This document shows positions 34,055 through 44,491 of a stretch of 64,000 bases of DNA, in pieces. The notes below the pieces were generated by a model. That model did not search any database and was not told the origin of the DNA. It saw nothing but the letters and a program-made list of their open reading frames with translations. Numbering within the stretch: position 1 is the stretch's first letter; each line of letters opens with the position of its first letter. A program made the translations under genes and the position numbers. Source of the stretch: Bradyrhizobiaceae bacterium (GTDB lineage: Bacteria; Pseudomonadota; Alphaproteobacteria; Rhizobiales; Xanthobacteraceae). The DNA lies in contig RXJJ01000002.1 of assembly GCA_003963145.1 (NCBI GenBank), forward strand, positions 186,001 to 250,000, written 5' to 3'.

Positions 34055-36341
34055 GGATTACGTCCGCTTTTTCAACTGTCGCTGAAGTGTTTTGTTGTTC
34101 GACTTTGATCTTGTCCGCGTCCTTGGCATGGCCGGAAACCGCAAAGCGCAGCCGCATCCATGCCCCGCGCGCTCCGGGTCTGATGCTCGAAGCGTCGTTT
34201 AATTCGATCCGTCCGCCATGATCCTCGAGAACGCGGCCGACGATGGCGAGGCCCAGCCCCGTTCCTTTGTCGCGCGTTGTGACATAAGGTTCGAGCAGCC
34301 GGGCGCGGCTTTCCTTCGGCAGGCCGATGCCGTTGTCGATTACGTCGATGATGATATCGTCGTCCTCGCACGCCGCGATGACATCGATACGACCGCGCCC
34401 AAGCTCTTCCGCAGGCACCGCCTCGATTGCTTCCGTGGCATTCTTGATGATGTTGGTCAGCGCTTGCGAAATCAGGCGGCGGTCGAATTTGGCGCGCATC
34501 GGATCCTGCTTGATGTCTGCCTCGATATCCACGTCCGGATGGCCGACGCGCATCAGGAACACCACCTGCCGGACCGTGTCGGCGACGTCCTCGCCCTCGA
34601 TCACGGGTTTCGGCATGCGGGCGAATTTCGAGAATTCGTCCACCATGCGGCGGATGTCGTCCACCTGCCGGACGATGGTATCGGTGCACTGGTCAAACAC
34701 AGGCCGGTCTTCTTCGGTGATGGTCCTGCCGAATTTGCGCCGGATGCGTTCGGCGGACAGCTGGATCGGAGTCAGCGGATTCTTGATTTCGTGCGCGATG
34801 CGCCGCGCCACGTCGGCCCATGCCGACGTGCGCTGCGCGGACACAAGCTCGGTGATGTCGTCGAGCGTGATGATGTGGCTTTCCAGCGACTGTCCAGACT
34901 GTTCGGCGCTGACCCGCACCGACAGGTTTCGTGTGACGCCGTCGCGCGTGACTTCGATCTGACCCTGCAGCAATCGCGCCGATCCGCTGCGCGCGGTCGC
35001 CATCATCTCATTCAGTTCGGGCACGATCTCGGACAATGGGCGGCCGAGCGCCTCCGACTCGACATGCCCGATCAGTTTTTCAGCGGAGCGGTTGAGAATT
35101 CCGATCACGTCCTTGCCGTCCACGCCGATAATGCCGGCGCTGGCGGACGACAGCACCGCCTCGATGAAGCGGCGGCGGCTGTCGATGACGTCGCTGGCGC
35201 TGACGAGGTCGTCGCGCTGGGTGCGCAATTCCTGCGTCATCTTGTTGAAGGTTTCGCCAAGCGTGGCGAGATCGCCTTCGGAACGGATCACCGGCACCTG
35301 CACGTGGAGATCTCCGGTGGAAACGAGATTGGCCGCGCCCATCAGGCGGCGGATCGGCGCCACCAGCCGGTTCGAGAAATTCAGGCCGATCAGCACCGCC
35401 GACATCAGCACCGTCAGCGCGATCACGGCGAACATCAGGGCAAATGCCACCTGGATGCCGAGCTTGCGGGATTCGAGATCGGCATATTCGGCGACACTCG
35501 CCTGCGTCTGCTTGAGCTGGGCGACCACGCGCGGATCGAGCAGCCGCGCGACATAGAGGAAGGTGTCATCGAACGCGCGCAGACGCACGACCGCCGCGAC
35601 GTAATTCTGTTCGATGAAAACGCCGATCTGCGGCTCGTTCTCGTTGACGTTCTTGAGGAAGTCCGCAGCCGGCGTCGTGAAATCCTGCCGAATGCCAGTC
35701 GTCGCACTTTCCAGAATGTTGCGGTCCTTGTCGATCAGCATGGCGCCGGGCAGATTTCGCGAATTCGCGCTCTGGGTCAGAAATTCGCGAAAGCTCTGGC
35801 GGTCCTGATCGTAAAGCGGCCGCGCGCGCGCGATATCGCTCGCCATGCCGAGAATGTCGCCGCGGATCAGTTGGGCATGTTCATACAGATAGGCGTTGGC
35901 GACGATCAGCGAGTTCTGGATCACGGCCTTGGTCGGGCCGGAGAACAGCCGATCGAGACCCCGGTCCAGCGTGACGTTGGCCACGATGGACACCAGCACC
36001 GCCGGGAGCACCGCGATCACGGAAAACAGGCTGACGATCTGCACATGGAGACGCGCCGCCGCCCGCCCCCTGCGCCGTGCCTGCACCACCTTCCACAGTT
36101 CCCGGCCGATGATGACCAGCAGCGTCAGAATGGTCGCGACATTGATGAGCAGGAAGGTGATGACGACGGGATGGCTTGGAACAATCGGCGTCAGCCCGGT
36201 CAGAACAATGAAGGTCAGACATGCCGACAGCAGCGCCATGGCCACCGCGACCGGCGCGAGCAGCCGCCGCAGTTTTGCACGGCCCGACGAAGGGCCGGGC
36301 GCGATGTCGATCGATGAGGTCGACGTGTCTGCGGTGGTCAT
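34044..36341 (-). CDS. ntrY: Nitrogen regulation sensor histidine kinase NtrY
   Basis: The 765-residue membrane kinase has several N-terminal hydrophobic helices (about 29-55, 58-80, 95-125), a periplasmic sensor region, another helix near 300, HAMP, PAS (about 385-490), and the HisKA/HATPase module. The phospho-acceptor histidine is in [20 protein letters not shown] and the ATP-binding part has DNGIGLP and GTGLGLAIV. NtrY with NtrX responds to nitrogen or oxygen/redox state in alphaproteobacteria. A 161-base gap after ntrC suggests that ntrYX can have its own promoter. The first helices and C-terminal half are standard for the family. Confidence 0.96.
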   Translation of the reverse strand: MTTADTSTSSIDIAPGPSSGRAKLRRLLAPVAVAMALLSACLTFIVLTGLTPIVPSHPVVITFLLINVATILTLLVIIGRELWKVVQARRRGRAAARLHVQIVSLFSVIAVLPAVLVSIVANVTLDRGLDRLFSGPTKAVIQNSLIVANAYLYEHAQLIRGDILGMASDIARARPLYDQDRQSFREFLTQSANSRNLPGAMLIDKDRNILESATTGIRQDFTTPAADFLKNVNENEPQIGVFIEQNYVAAVVRLRAFDDTFLYVARLLDPRVVAQLKQTQASVAEYADLESRKLGIQVAFALMFAVIALTVLMSAVLIGLNFSNRLVAPIRRLMGAANLVSTGDLHVQVPVIRSEGDLATLGETFNKMTQELRTQRDDLVSASDVIDSRRRFIEAVLSSASAGIIGVDGKDVIGILNRSAEKLIGHVESEALGRPLSEIVPELNEMMATARSGSARLLQGQIEVTRDGVTRNLSVRVSAEQSGQSLESHIITLDDITELVSAQRTSAWADVARRIAHEIKNPLTPIQLSAERIRRKFGRTITEEDRPVFDQCTDTIVRQVDDIRRMVDEFSKFARMPKPVIEGEDVADTVRQVVFLMRVGHPDVDIEADIKQDPMRAKFDRRLISQALTNIIKNATEAIEAVPAEELGRGRIDVIAACEDDDIIIDVIDNGIGLPKESRARLLEPYVTTRDKGTGLGLAIVGRVLEDHGGRIELNDASSIRPGARGAWMRLRFAVSGHAKDADKIKVEQQNTSATVEKADVIHGE

Positions 36342-36502
36342 GCCTGGATACGTTTGCGAAGCGTGTCACCCGAGCACAGCGGCTGCTGCGTCGCGGTGAT
36401 GCATACATATCACAATGTTGCTGAATTGCGACAATTCCTAGGCGTGCATGGCGGCTATTGGAGGTTTTCCAACAACACCGGCCAATCCCTTGGAAATGGG
36501 CT

Positions 36503-37945
36503 TCAGCTTCCGCTGCGGTAGACCTGAATGTCCAGATCGCGGATTTTCTTGCGGAGCGTATTGCGGTTGAGGCCCAGAAGGTCCGCCGCGCGGATCTGGT
36601 TACCTCGTGTCGCCGCCAGCGCTGCGGTCAGCAGCGGCACCTCAAGCTCGCGCAGCACCCGGTGATACAAGCCGGGCGGCGGTACGCCGTTCGGGAAGCC
36701 GGCGAAATGCGAGGCCAGATACATTTCGACGGCCCCGCCGAGATTGTCGACGCTCTGAGGCGCCGATCCGCCGGACACGACGGCAGGCGGTGCGAGTTCC
36801 CCCTCGATCACCGAGGCTGTGATGACGTCCTGCGGATAAAGCGCGGCGAGCCGGCGTGCGAGATTTTCCAATTCGCGCACGTTGCCCGGCCAGCGATGCT
36901 GCTTGAGGCGATCGAGCGCCTGGGCGTCGAGTTTCTTGGCTGGCAGGCCGTCCTTCTCCGCCAGCGAAAAGAAATGGCGGATCAGGTCCGGCAGATCCTC
37001 GATGCGCTCGCGCAGCGGCGGCAGACGCAGCGGCACGACATTGAGCCGGAAGAACAGGTCTTCGCGGAAGAGACCCTGCTGGATCAGGATGCGTAAATCC
37101 TTGTTGGACGCCGCCACGATCCGCACGTCGGTCTTGATCGGGGTGCGGCCGCCGACGGTGGTGTATTCGCCCTGCTGCAGCACGCGCAGCAGCCGGGTCT
37201 GCGCCTCCATCGGCATGTCGCCGATTTCGTCGAGAAACAGCGTGCCGCCTTCGGCTTGCTCGAAACGGCCAGTGGCGCGATTGTTGGCGCCGGTGAACGC
37301 ACCGCGTTCATGACCGAACAATTCCGACTCGATCAGATCGCGCGGGATGGCCGCCATGTTGATCGCCACGAAGGGACCGTTGCGGCGCTTGCCGTAGTCA
37401 TGCAGCGCGCGGGCGACCAGTTCCTTGCCGGTGCCGGACTCGCCCGAGATCATGACCGTAAGATCGGTCTGCATCAGGCGCGCGAGCACGCGATAGATTT
37501 CCTGCATCGCCGGCGAGCGGCCGACCAGCGGAATGGAATCGAATTCGGCCTCGTCCTTGGCGGTCGCGGGCCGTTCCTTCGGTTCGGCCAGCGCACGTCC
37601 GACGATGCCGATCAGTTCCTTCAGATCGAACGGCTTCGGCAAATATTCGTAGGCGCCGCGCTCCGACGCGCGGATCGCGGTCATGAAGGTGTTCTGCGCG
37701 CTCATGACGATGACCGGCAGGTTCGGCCGCATCTTCTTGATGCGCGGCAGCATGTCGAAGGCGTTCTCGTCCGGCATCACGACGTCGGTGATGACGAGAT
37801 CGCCCTCCCCCTGACTGACCCAGCGCCACAGCGTGGCGGCATTGCCGGTCAAACGGACCTCATATCCCGCGCGCGACAGCGCCTGATTGAGGACCGTGCG
37901 TATCGCGGTGTCGTCGTCCGCGACAAGTATGCTACCTGCAGCCAT
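36503..37945 (-). CDS. ntrC: Nitrogen regulation response regulator NtrC
   Basis: The 480-residue protein has a receiver domain (phospho-Asp in [14 protein letters not shown]), an AAA+ sigma-54 interaction domain with Walker [12 protein letters not shown] and an intact GAFTGA loop ([20 protein letters not shown]), and a Fis-like DNA-binding C terminus ([20 protein letters not shown]). It activates sigma-54 promoters for ammonium-poor growth, such as glnA, nas or nif genes. It begins six bases after the ntrB stop. Its GAFTGA motif contrasts with NtrX in the same cluster. Confidence 0.97.
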   Translation of the reverse strand: MAAGSILVADDDTAIRTVLNQALSRAGYEVRLTGNAATLWRWVSQGEGDLVITDVVMPDENAFDMLPRIKKMRPNLPVIVMSAQNTFMTAIRASERGAYEYLPKPFDLKELIGIVGRALAEPKERPATAKDEAEFDSIPLVGRSPAMQEIYRVLARLMQTDLTVMISGESGTGKELVARALHDYGKRRNGPFVAINMAAIPRDLIESELFGHERGAFTGANNRATGRFEQAEGGTLFLDEIGDMPMEAQTRLLRVLQQGEYTTVGGRTPIKTDVRIVAASNKDLRILIQQGLFREDLFFRLNVVPLRLPPLRERIEDLPDLIRHFFSLAEKDGLPAKKLDAQALDRLKQHRWPGNVRELENLARRLAALYPQDVITASVIEGELAPPAVVSGGSAPQSVDNLGGAVEMYLASHFAGFPNGVPPPGLYHRVLRELEVPLLTAALAATRGNQIRAADLLGLNRNTLRKKIRDLDIQVYRSGS

Positions 37946-37951
37946 TCTGGA

Positions 37952-39136
37952 TTATTCCTCTTCTCGCGCAGGCTCGTCATGTGACGCCGGTTTGGTACCC
38001 GTGTCGGCGTCGCCTTCGCCTTGCGTGGGCTTTTTCGTCGGATTGAACATCGGGAGAAGAACCCGGAAAACGGTTTTGCGCGGCTGCGATTCACATTCGA
38101 TGATGCCGCCATGATCGCCGACGATCTTGGCGACCAGCGCAAGGCCAAGCCCGCTTCCGGTCGGTTTCGTGGTGACGAACGGATCGAACAGATTGGGCAG
38201 CAGGTCCTCGGGCACGCCCGGCCCGTTGTCCTTCACGCAGAATTCGAGCGGCAGCGATACCCGCGACAGCTTCCCGGGGACCGAGAGCCGTACACCGGGG
38301 CGGAATGCCGTCGTCAACTGAATCTCCGGCTCTCCGTCGATATCGGCGCAGGCTTCCGCGGCGTTCTTCACCAGATTGAGAAACACCTGAATGAGCTGAT
38401 CCTGGTTGGCCAGCACAGGAGGCAGCGAAGGATCGTAATCCTCGACGAACTTGATGTTGCGGGCAAAGCCCGACTGGGCGAGCCGCTTCACATGATCGAG
38501 CACGGAATGGATGTTGACCGGCCCGCGCGACACCGGGCGCTCGTCGCCGAACACTTCCATGCGATCGACCAGCGTCACGATGCGATCGGCCTCATCGCAG
38601 ATCAGCCGCGTCAGAGTGCGATCTTCGGGCGACGCCTGCTGCTCGAGCAGTTGCGCCGCGCCGCGAATGCCGGACAGCGGATTCTTGATTTCGTGCGCCA
38701 GCATGGCCGCGAGCGCGATCACCGAACGCGCGGCGCTGCGATGGGTCAGTTGCCGGTCCATCTTGTCGGCGATGGTGCGCTCCTGGAGCATCACCACGAT
38801 ATGTCCGGCGCGTTCGGGGAGCGGTGCAACGTGAAGATCGACCTGACGGTCCGCGCCGATGCGCGGGGTGCCGAGATCGACCTTGTACTCGTTCACCGCC
38901 GCGCCGCTCTTGCGAACCTGATCGATCAGTTCGAGCAGCGGGCTGCCGAACGGCACGAATTCCCGAAGGGGCTGGCGCTTGAGATGCTGCAGCGAGATTT
39001 CGAAAAAGGATTCCGCTGCGATATTGGCCTCGACGATCCTGCCATCGGGAGCAACAAGCATCACCGGATGCGGCAATGCATTGAGCATCGCTTCGCTGAT
39101 GTCGGGAGACCGCGCGAATTTTTCGGCCAGACTCAT
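37952..39136 (-). CDS. ntrB: Nitrogen regulation sensor histidine kinase NtrB
   Basis: The start at 39136 ([20 protein letters not shown]) overlaps the dusB stop by four bases; the open frame upstream is inside dusB. The 394-residue soluble kinase has an N-terminal PAS domain (about 25-130, [20 protein letters not shown]), the H-box [20 protein letters not shown] and ATP-binding motifs DNGPGVPE and GSGLGLALV. NtrB phosphorylates or dephosphorylates NtrC under control of PII protein. The last 25 residues are a charged tail ([17 protein letters not shown]). No membrane segment. Confidence 0.96.
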   Translation of the reverse strand: MSLAEKFARSPDISEAMLNALPHPVMLVAPDGRIVEANIAAESFFEISLQHLKRQPLREFVPFGSPLLELIDQVRKSGAAVNEYKVDLGTPRIGADRQVDLHVAPLPERAGHIVVMLQERTIADKMDRQLTHRSAARSVIALAAMLAHEIKNPLSGIRGAAQLLEQQASPEDRTLTRLICDEADRIVTLVDRMEVFGDERPVSRGPVNIHSVLDHVKRLAQSGFARNIKFVEDYDPSLPPVLANQDQLIQVFLNLVKNAAEACADIDGEPEIQLTTAFRPGVRLSVPGKLSRVSLPLEFCVKDNGPGVPEDLLPNLFDPFVTTKPTGSGLGLALVAKIVGDHGGIIECESQPRKTVFRVLLPMFNPTKKPTQGEGDADTGTKPASHDEPAREEE

Positions 39137-40212
39137 GCCGCCGCACTCCAGGAAAATTCCCCGAACGCATCGCTCAAGGCGCGGCGCACCTGCGCCGGTT
39201 CTTCGCTGACGAGAATTTTCTGTCGCCATGTCTTCAGGGTGCCGGCCGACGCCGCCGCGCTCGCGGCAGCCACATCGAGCGCCCAGCCGAGGTGCTTGCG
39301 CGCATGGCGAAGACCGACGCGCGGGCCGTAATGCTCCAGCACATCGTCGTAAAGGTCGAGAAGATAAGCGAGCTGGGAAGTCAGCGCGGGCACGCGCTCC
39401 GAGATTCCGCTCTTGAGCCGCCGCGCGATCTGTCCGGGCAGCCAGGGCTGCCCCTGTGCGCCCCGCCCGATCATCACGGCGTCCGCGCCGGAAGCGTCGA
39501 ACGCAGCCATGGCATCGTCGTAAGAACGAATGTCGCCGTTGACGACCAGAGGAATATCGATGACCTCGCGCACCGCGCGCACGGCACGCCAATCCGCGTT
39601 GCCCTTGTAAAACTGACAGCGCGTGCGGCCGTGAACGGTGATCATCCGCACGCCGGAATCCTGCGCGCGGCGCGCCAGCTCGGGTGCGTTCAGCGAAGCG
39701 TGGTCCCAGCCAAGCCGCATTTTGAGCGTGACGGGAATTTTCACGGCGGAGACCGTCGCCTCGACGAGTTTCAAGGCATGATCGAGGTCGCGCATCAGCG
39801 CGGAACCCGATTGACCTCCGGTCACGTGCCGCGCCGGGCATCCCATGTTGATGTCGATGACGTCCGCGCCTGAATCCTGCGCGATGCGGGCGCCTTCCGA
39901 CATCCAGCGCACCTCACAGCCGGCCAGCTGCACCACATGCGGACCGATGCCCGTCGCTTCGCAGCGCAATATCGACATTGGCCGGCCGCGGGCCAGATCG
40001 TCGCTTGCAGTCATTTCTGAAACGACAAGACCGGCACCGAGCCGCTGCGCCAGACGGCGGAACGGCGTATCCGTGATCCCGGACATGGGAGCGAGAAAAA
40101 CCCTGTTGGCGATGCCGATGTCGCCAATTCGCAAGTCTTGTGAATGTGATGGTGCCAAGCCGATCACCGGTATATCTCGCTCTAAACCCCCGCATCGTTG
40201 CGATGGCTGCAT
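39133..40212 (-). CDS. dusB: tRNA-dihydrouridine synthase (NifR3/DusB)
   Basis: The 359-residue protein has the FMN-barrel features of Dus enzymes: [15 protein letters not shown], the catalytic Cys in [32 protein letters not shown] and [10 protein letters not shown]. It reduces uridines in tRNA D-loops. In alphaproteobacteria this gene (nifR3) heads the ntrBC operon. The first 28 residues before [19 protein letters not shown] are an extension and the true start may be a few codons downstream. The 181 bases to the divergent ispDF gene should contain the promoter of the whole operon. Confidence 0.94.
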   Translation of the reverse strand: MQPSQRCGGLERDIPVIGLAPSHSQDLRIGDIGIANRVFLAPMSGITDTPFRRLAQRLGAGLVVSEMTASDDLARGRPMSILRCEATGIGPHVVQLAGCEVRWMSEGARIAQDSGADVIDINMGCPARHVTGGQSGSALMRDLDHALKLVEATVSAVKIPVTLKMRLGWDHASLNAPELARRAQDSGVRMITVHGRTRCQFYKGNADWRAVRAVREVIDIPLVVNGDIRSYDDAMAAFDASGADAVMIGRGAQGQPWLPGQIARRLKSGISERVPALTSQLAYLLDLYDDVLEHYGPRVGLRHARKHLGWALDVAAASAAASAGTLKTWRQKILVSEEPAQVRRALSDAFGEFSWSAAA

Positions 40213-40393
40213 AGCTCATTTGTTGAGCAATCAGAATTCGTGCCTACAGTTTAGCCATTTCCTTCCGTGACGCAAGTGCGACGCAATAAGAAATCCTGTT
40301 CCCCACACAAGCACTGAATCATGGCTGTTTACGACAACGATGTGGTAAAGGCTGCCGCACGCGACATCTGCCACAAACGTAGCCAAATTTAGC

Positions 40394-41611
40394 ATGTCAT
40401 CTCCAAAAAGAGCAGCCGCGATCATAGTCGCCGCAGGCCGGGGCCTGCGAGCGGGTTCCGGCGGCCCGAAACAGTACCGAATGCTGGCGGGGCGCAGCGT
40501 CCTGTCGCGCGCGATGGAACCGTTCTGCACGCACACAGCTATTTCAGCGGTTCAGCCGGTCCGCAACCCGGATGACGCCGCGCTGTTCGAGGATGCGGCC
40601 TGCGGGCTGAAATACCACACACCGGTCAATGGCGGGGCGACCCGTCAGATTTCAGTGCGCGCCGGGCTTGAGGCGCTGGCGGACGATCCGCCGGACATCG
40701 TTCTTATTCACGACGCTGCGCGTGCGTTCGTAACGCGGGCTGTCATCTCCCGCGCGATCGACGCCGCGCTGACGACAGGCGCGGCCATTCCGGTCATCCC
40801 GGTCACCGACACTGTCAAACTGATTGGCGATGGTGGTTCGGTCGAAGCGACGCCGAGCCGTGCGCATCTGCGGATCGCGCAGACACCCCAGGCATTTGCG
40901 TTCGGCGCCATCCTCGACGCCCATCGCCGTGCCGCGCATGAAGGCCGCGATGATTTCACCGACGATTCCGCGCTCGCCGAGTGGGCGGGATTGACCGTCG
41001 CGACCTTTGAAGGTGATGCTGCGAACATGAAGCTGACGACACCCGAAGATTTCGCGCGCGAGGAAGCGCGCCTTGGCGCCGCGCTTGGCGATATCCGCAC
41101 AGGAACAGGCTATGACGTGCACGCGCTGACGGATGGCGATCATCTGATGCTGTGCGGGGTTCGCGTGCCTTTCACCAAGGCGTTCCTGGCGCATTCGGAC
41201 GGCGATGTCGGGCTTCATGCCATCGTCGATGCCATTCTCGGCGCGCTGGCGGACGGCGATATCGGGTCGCACTTCCCGCCGAGCGATCCAAAATGGAAGG
41301 GCGCCGCGTCCGACCAGTTTCTTGCCCACGCCATGGATCTGGTGAAACAGCGCGGCGGCCGTGTCGCCAATCTCGAAGTGACGATGATCTGCGAGGCGCC
41401 GAAAATCGGGCCGCTGCGCGATGCAATGCGCACGCGCATCGCCGAAATCACCGGCCTCCCCGTCTCGCGCATCGCGGTGAAGGCCACGACGAGCGAACGG
41501 CTCGGCTTCACCGGACGGCAGGAAGGCATCGCGGCGACGGCAAGCGCCACCATTCGCCTGCCATGGGAGCAGCCGCTGGACCAATCATCAGCCGTGAGCG
41601 GGAGCAACTAG
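40394..41611 (+). CDS. ispDF: Bifunctional IspD/IspF enzyme of isoprenoid synthesis
   Basis: The 405-residue fusion has an N-terminal cytidylyltransferase (IspD) domain, residues 1-230, with [20 protein letters not shown] and IHDAARAFV, and a C-terminal IspF domain from about 236 ([46 protein letters not shown]). It performs the third and fifth steps of the MEP pathway: CDP-methylerythritol formation and cyclisation to 2-C-methyl-D-erythritol 2,4-cyclodiphosphate. The fused form is typical of alphaproteobacteria. Its TAG stop is part of the terminal CTAG of the palindromic element that follows. Confidence 0.97.
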   Translation: MSSPKRAAAIIVAAGRGLRAGSGGPKQYRMLAGRSVLSRAMEPFCTHTAISAVQPVRNPDDAALFEDAACGLKYHTPVNGGATRQISVRAGLEALADDPPDIVLIHDAARAFVTRAVISRAIDAALTTGAAIPVIPVTDTVKLIGDGGSVEATPSRAHLRIAQTPQAFAFGAILDAHRRAAHEGRDDFTDDSALAEWAGLTVATFEGDAANMKLTTPEDFAREEARLGAALGDIRTGTGYDVHALTDGDHLMLCGVRVPFTKAFLAHSDGDVGLHAIVDAILGALADGDIGSHFPPSDPKWKGAASDQFLAHAMDLVKQRGGRVANLEVTMICEAPKIGPLRDAMRTRIAEITGLPVSRIAVKATTSERLGFTGRQEGIAATASATIRLPWEQPLDQSSAVSGSN

Positions 41612-41684
41612 TGTGGCGGTTCGCAAGTCCGCAACATTTGCTCGGCACGTCCGTTTGCGGACTTGCGAACCAAAGCCACACTAG
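41608..41684. repeat. Palindromic element 1 (77 bases)
   Basis: The left arm (41608-41634, starting ctagtgtggc then ggttcgcaag) is fully complementary to the right arm (41655-41684), except for three extra bases (a TTT/AAA bulge) after ten pairs from the outer end. The loop has 20 bases. It begins with CTAG containing the ispDF stop codon. It is followed by a short AT-rich spacer (aattataattt) and a second element of the same design. Confidence 0.9.
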
Positions 41685-41695
41685 AATTATAATTT

Positions 41696-41771
41696 CTAGT
41701 GTCCTATAGAATCCGAAGTTCGCTAAGGAGAGTGCAGCGACATGAGGCGAACTTCGGATTCAGGACACTAG
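41696..41771. repeat. Palindromic element 2 (76 bases)
   Basis: The left arm (41696-41723, ctagtgtcct, then ata, then gaatccgaagttcgc) pairs fully with the right arm (41747-41771), again with three unpaired bases after ten pairs, this time on the left arm. The loop has 23 bases. The outermost CTAGTGT is shared with element 1, the inner arm is different. It ends one base before the ATG of the cinA-type gene and contains the AGGA likely used as its ribosome binding site (41762-41765). Confidence 0.9.
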
Positions 41772-41772
41772 T

Positions 41773-42399
41773 ATGAGCGACAGCGCCACCCGCGCCCTGT
41801 CCCGCTCGCTGCTCGACCTTTGCCGGATGCGTAAAATCAGGATCGCGACCGCGGAATCCTGCACCGGCGGCCTTGTCGCCGCCGCCCTCACCGACATCGC
41901 CGGCTCGTCCGATGTTCTGGATCGCGGCTTTGTCACCTATTCCAATGAAGCCAAGCACGCGATGCTCGGTGTCGATACCGCGCTGCTGGCAACCTTCGGC
42001 GCGGTCAGCAAGGAAGCCGCGACCGCGATGGCATTCGGCGCGCTCGAACATGCCGACGTCGATCTTGCGGTCGCGATCACGGGCATCGCCGGCCCCGGCG
42101 GCGCGACGCCCGGCAAGCCGGTCGGACTGGTTCATTTCGCCGTCGCCGCGCGCGACGGACGGATCATTCACAAGGAACAGCGCTTCGGCGCGATCGGCCG
42201 CAGTCTGGTGCGGCAGCGGTCGGTCGTCGAAGCCCTGAAAATGCTGATGGAGATGGCGCGCGGCCCCAAGCCGCCGGTCAAGAAGCCGCGCGCGGCGGCC
42301 CATAGACCGCATCCGCGCGTTTCTCGAACGCCGCGGCGAAGCGCTGGAAAGCGGCGTCGAACATCGCGCCCATCAACACCGCGAGCATCCGACTCTTGA
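41773..42399 (+). CDS. pncC: Nicotinamide-nucleotide amidase (CinA C-terminal domain)
   Basis: The first 165 residues are a full CinA C-terminal domain, with KIRIATAESCTGGLVAAALT, DVLDRGFVTYSNEAKHAMLG and TGIAGPGGATPGKPVG. The enzyme deamidates NMN to nicotinate mononucleotide for NAD recycling. No stop is met where the domain ends, so the frame runs on for about 40 basic, proline- and arginine-rich residues (KKPRAAAHRPHPRVSRTPRR and more), through the 3' end of the convergent gene. The start ATG at 41773 directly follows palindromic element 2, which supplies the AGGA. Family lengths of about 160-170 residues suggest the tail is not functional. Confidence 0.92.
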   Translation: MSDSATRALSRSLLDLCRMRKIRIATAESCTGGLVAAALTDIAGSSDVLDRGFVTYSNEAKHAMLGVDTALLATFGAVSKEAATAMAFGALEHADVDLAVAITGIAGPGGATPGKPVGLVHFAVAARDGRIIHKEQRFGAIGRSLVRQRSVVEALKMLMEMARGPKPPVKKPRAAAHRPHPRVSRTPRRSAGKRRRTSRPSTPRASDS

Positions 42400-42745
42400 A
42401 CTCATAGGCGATGAAGAAGCCGACATCGCAACTGTCTTCACTCTTCGCCTCGAACGTCCAGCGGTTCTCGAGACTGCTGAACGGACCCTTCAGATATTCG
42501 ACCAGGATCTTCAGGTTCGCCTTGTCGAGCGTCACCCGGCTGGTGAACGTCTCGCGCACAAGCTGGAACGCCACAGTCATGTCGGCGATCACGGTCTCGC
42601 TGCCGTCCGGATTTGGGGTGCGCTGACGAATCTTCAACGACTGGCACATCGGCACGAATTCGGGATAGCGCTCGACATCCGCCACCAGATCGAACATCTG
42701 CGTGGCGCTGTGGCGGACCCGGCGCTTATTGGAAAATTGCGGCAT
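42278..42745 (-). CDS. Coq10/RatA-type START-domain protein
   Basis: The 155-residue protein is a small SRPBCC (START-like) protein beginning MPQFSNKRRVRHSATQMFDL, with VADVERYPEFVPMCQSLKIR and LKGPFSSLENRWTFE. In alphaproteobacteria and mitochondria Coq10 binds ubiquinone and supports its synthesis or delivery; the E. coli homologue RatA was described as a toxin that blocks ribosome subunit joining. The Coq10 role is favoured here. It lies 17 bases downstream of lipA. The last 122 bases overlap the tail of the convergent pncC frame. Confidence 0.88.
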   Translation of the reverse strand: MPQFSNKRRVRHSATQMFDLVADVERYPEFVPMCQSLKIRQRTPNPDGSETVIADMTVAFQLVRETFTSRVTLDKANLKILVEYLKGPFSSLENRWTFEAKSEDSCDVGFFIAYEFKSRMLAVLMGAMFDAAFQRFAAAFEKRADAVYGPPRAAS

Positions 42746-42762
42746 CGGTCAGGGTGTCGCGA

Positions 42763-43722
42763 TCAGCGCGCGAGTGCGGCGCGCGCGGCCTGCAATCTGG
42801 CGAAGTCCTCGCCGGCATGGTGGGACGAGCGCGTCAGCGGGCTCGCCGACACCATCAGGAAGCCCTTGGTGTAGGCGACCTTCTCATAGCCGGCGAATTC
42901 GTCCGGCGTCACATACTTCATCACCGCGTGATGCTTCAGGCTCGGCTGCAGATACTGGCCGATGGTCAGGAAATCGACATCGGCGGAGCGCAGATCGTCC
43001 ATCACCTGCAGCACTTCATGGCGCTCTTCTCCAAGGCCGACCATGATGCCCGACTTGGTGAAGATGGTGGGATCGATCTCCTTCACCCGCTGCAGAAGGC
43101 GAATCGAATGGAAATAGCGCGCGCCGGGACGCACGGTGAGATAGCGCGAAGGCACCGTCTCGAGATTGTGGTTGAACACATCGGGCTTGGCCGCGACGAC
43201 GACTTCAAGCGCACCCTCCTTGCGAAGGAAATCCGGTGTGAGAATTTCAATCGTCGTGGTTGGACAATTCGCGCGGATCGCGCGAATGGTTTTGGCAAAA
43301 TGGCCCGCGCCGCCATCCGCAAGGTCGTCGCGATCGACCGAGGTGATAACGACATGATGCAGGCCTAGCTTCTTGACCGCCAGCGCGACGTGATCGGGCT
43401 CGGCCATATCGAGGGTGTCCGGCATGCCGGTCTTCACGTTGCAGAACGCGCAGGCGCGCGTGCAGGTGTCGCCCATGATCATGAAGGTGGCGTGCTTCTT
43501 GTCCCAGCACTCGCCGATATTCGGGCAGCCGGCCTCCTCGCACACGGTGACGAGACCGTTTTCCTTCACAATGTTGCGCGTGTTCGCATAGCCGCGCGAG
43601 GTCGGCGCGCGCACGCGAATCCAGTCGGGCTTGGGCGGCGACTTGGCGTCCGGACGGTTGATCTTTTCCGGGTGGCGCGGGCGGACCTGCGCATTTGATA
43701 CAGTATCGATGAGGACGACCAT
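42763..43722 (-). CDS. lipA: Lipoyl synthase
   Basis: From the ATG at 43722 ([20 protein letters not shown]) the protein has 319 residues; MDLGL five codons earlier is possible. It has the two iron-sulfur sites of LipA: the auxiliary cluster [12 protein letters not shown] and the radical-SAM motif CTRACAFCN, plus the C-terminal SSHHAGE region. The enzyme inserts two sulfur atoms in octanoyl chains on pyruvate and 2-oxoglutarate dehydrogenases. It forms a pair with the Coq10-type gene. Confidence 0.97.
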   Translation of the reverse strand: MVVLIDTVSNAQVRPRHPEKINRPDAKSPPKPDWIRVRAPTSRGYANTRNIVKENGLVTVCEEAGCPNIGECWDKKHATFMIMGDTCTRACAFCNVKTGMPDTLDMAEPDHVALAVKKLGLHHVVITSVDRDDLADGGAGHFAKTIRAIRANCPTTTIEILTPDFLRKEGALEVVVAAKPDVFNHNLETVPSRYLTVRPGARYFHSIRLLQRVKEIDPTIFTKSGIMVGLGEERHEVLQVMDDLRSADVDFLTIGQYLQPSLKHHAVMKYVTPDEFAGYEKVAYTKGFLMVSASPLTRSSHHAGEDFARLQAARAALAR

Positions 43723-43876
43723 CAGACCCAAATCCATGAGGCGGGTGTCGAATCCGCCTTCCCTACGTAAGCCCGCGGGCCGCTTGCCGCAACCCGCTTC
43801 GCCCGTGCTAGGCTGGAAGCCTGCCAGCTTCCCGGGCCCCGCGTAGGCCGTCATATCCCTGATTTTAGCCTGCCAG

Positions 43877-44491
43877 ATGCCTGAAATCCGCAAGCCGCGC
43901 GCTCCGGGACGTCTTTTGAGGCGCAAATTCTTCGCCCGCAGCGTTCACGAGGTCGCTCCCGATCTGATCGGGGCGACCCTGCTGGTGAATGGCGTCGGCG
44001 GTGTGATTGTCGAGGTCGAAGCCTATCACCATACCGACCCCGCAGCGCATTCCTACAACGGTCCGACGCAGCGCAACGCCATCATGTTCGGCCCGCCGGG
44101 CTATCTGTATGTCTATCGTTCCTACGGCATCCACTGGTGCATGAATTTCGTCTGCGAGAAAGAAGGCTCGGCCAGCGCCGTGCTCCTCCGCGCCATCGAG
44201 CCGACAAACGGCATCTCCGCCATGCGCCGCCGCCGTGGCCTTCATGACGAGCGATCATTGTGCTCGGGACCGGGCAAGGTCTGCGAGGCACTCGCGGTGA
44301 CGAACAAGCATAACGGACTGGCACTTGATGCCGCCCCTATTGCGATTTACGCGCGACGCGAAACTCCCCAAATCGTCACGGGCGTGCGCATCGGCATCAC
44401 CAAGGCCGCGGACAAGCCCTGGCGCTACGGGCTGGCGAATTCCAAATTCGTCAGCAAGCCCTTTACGACCGCGACGTCGACAGATCGGTGA
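43877..44491 (+). CDS. mpg: 3-methyladenine DNA glycosylase (AAG/MPG family)
   Basis: The 204-residue enzyme has the AAG landmarks: [16 protein letters not shown], catalytic Glu in [39 protein letters not shown] and GPGKVCEAL. It removes alkylated purines and hypoxanthine from DNA to start base excision repair. It is transcribed divergently from lipA with 154 bases between the two starts. Its last 29 bases overlap the end of the convergent MFS gene. Confidence 0.94.
   Translation: MPEIRKPRAPGRLLRRKFFARSVHEVAPDLIGATLLVNGVGGVIVEVEAYHHTDPAAHSYNGPTQRNAIMFGPPGYLYVYRSYGIHWCMNFVCEKEGSASAVLLRAIEPTNGISAMRRRRGLHDERSLCSGPGKVCEALAVTNKHNGLALDAAPIAIYARRETPQIVTGVRIGITKAADKPWRYGLANSKFVSKPFTTATSTDR

Noticed and set aside
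34218..36317. A 699-codon open frame on the plus strand opposite ntrY
   Set aside because: Its composition (runs of H, D, R, Q) is the antisense shadow of a GC-rich gene; ntrY in the other strand has complete kinase motifs.
41608..41771. The palindromes as a simple bidirectional terminator
   Set aside because: There is no T run after either hairpin on the plus strand, both share a designed bulge and CTAGTGT ends, and the second abuts the start codon of the next gene, so a mobile palindrome fits better.
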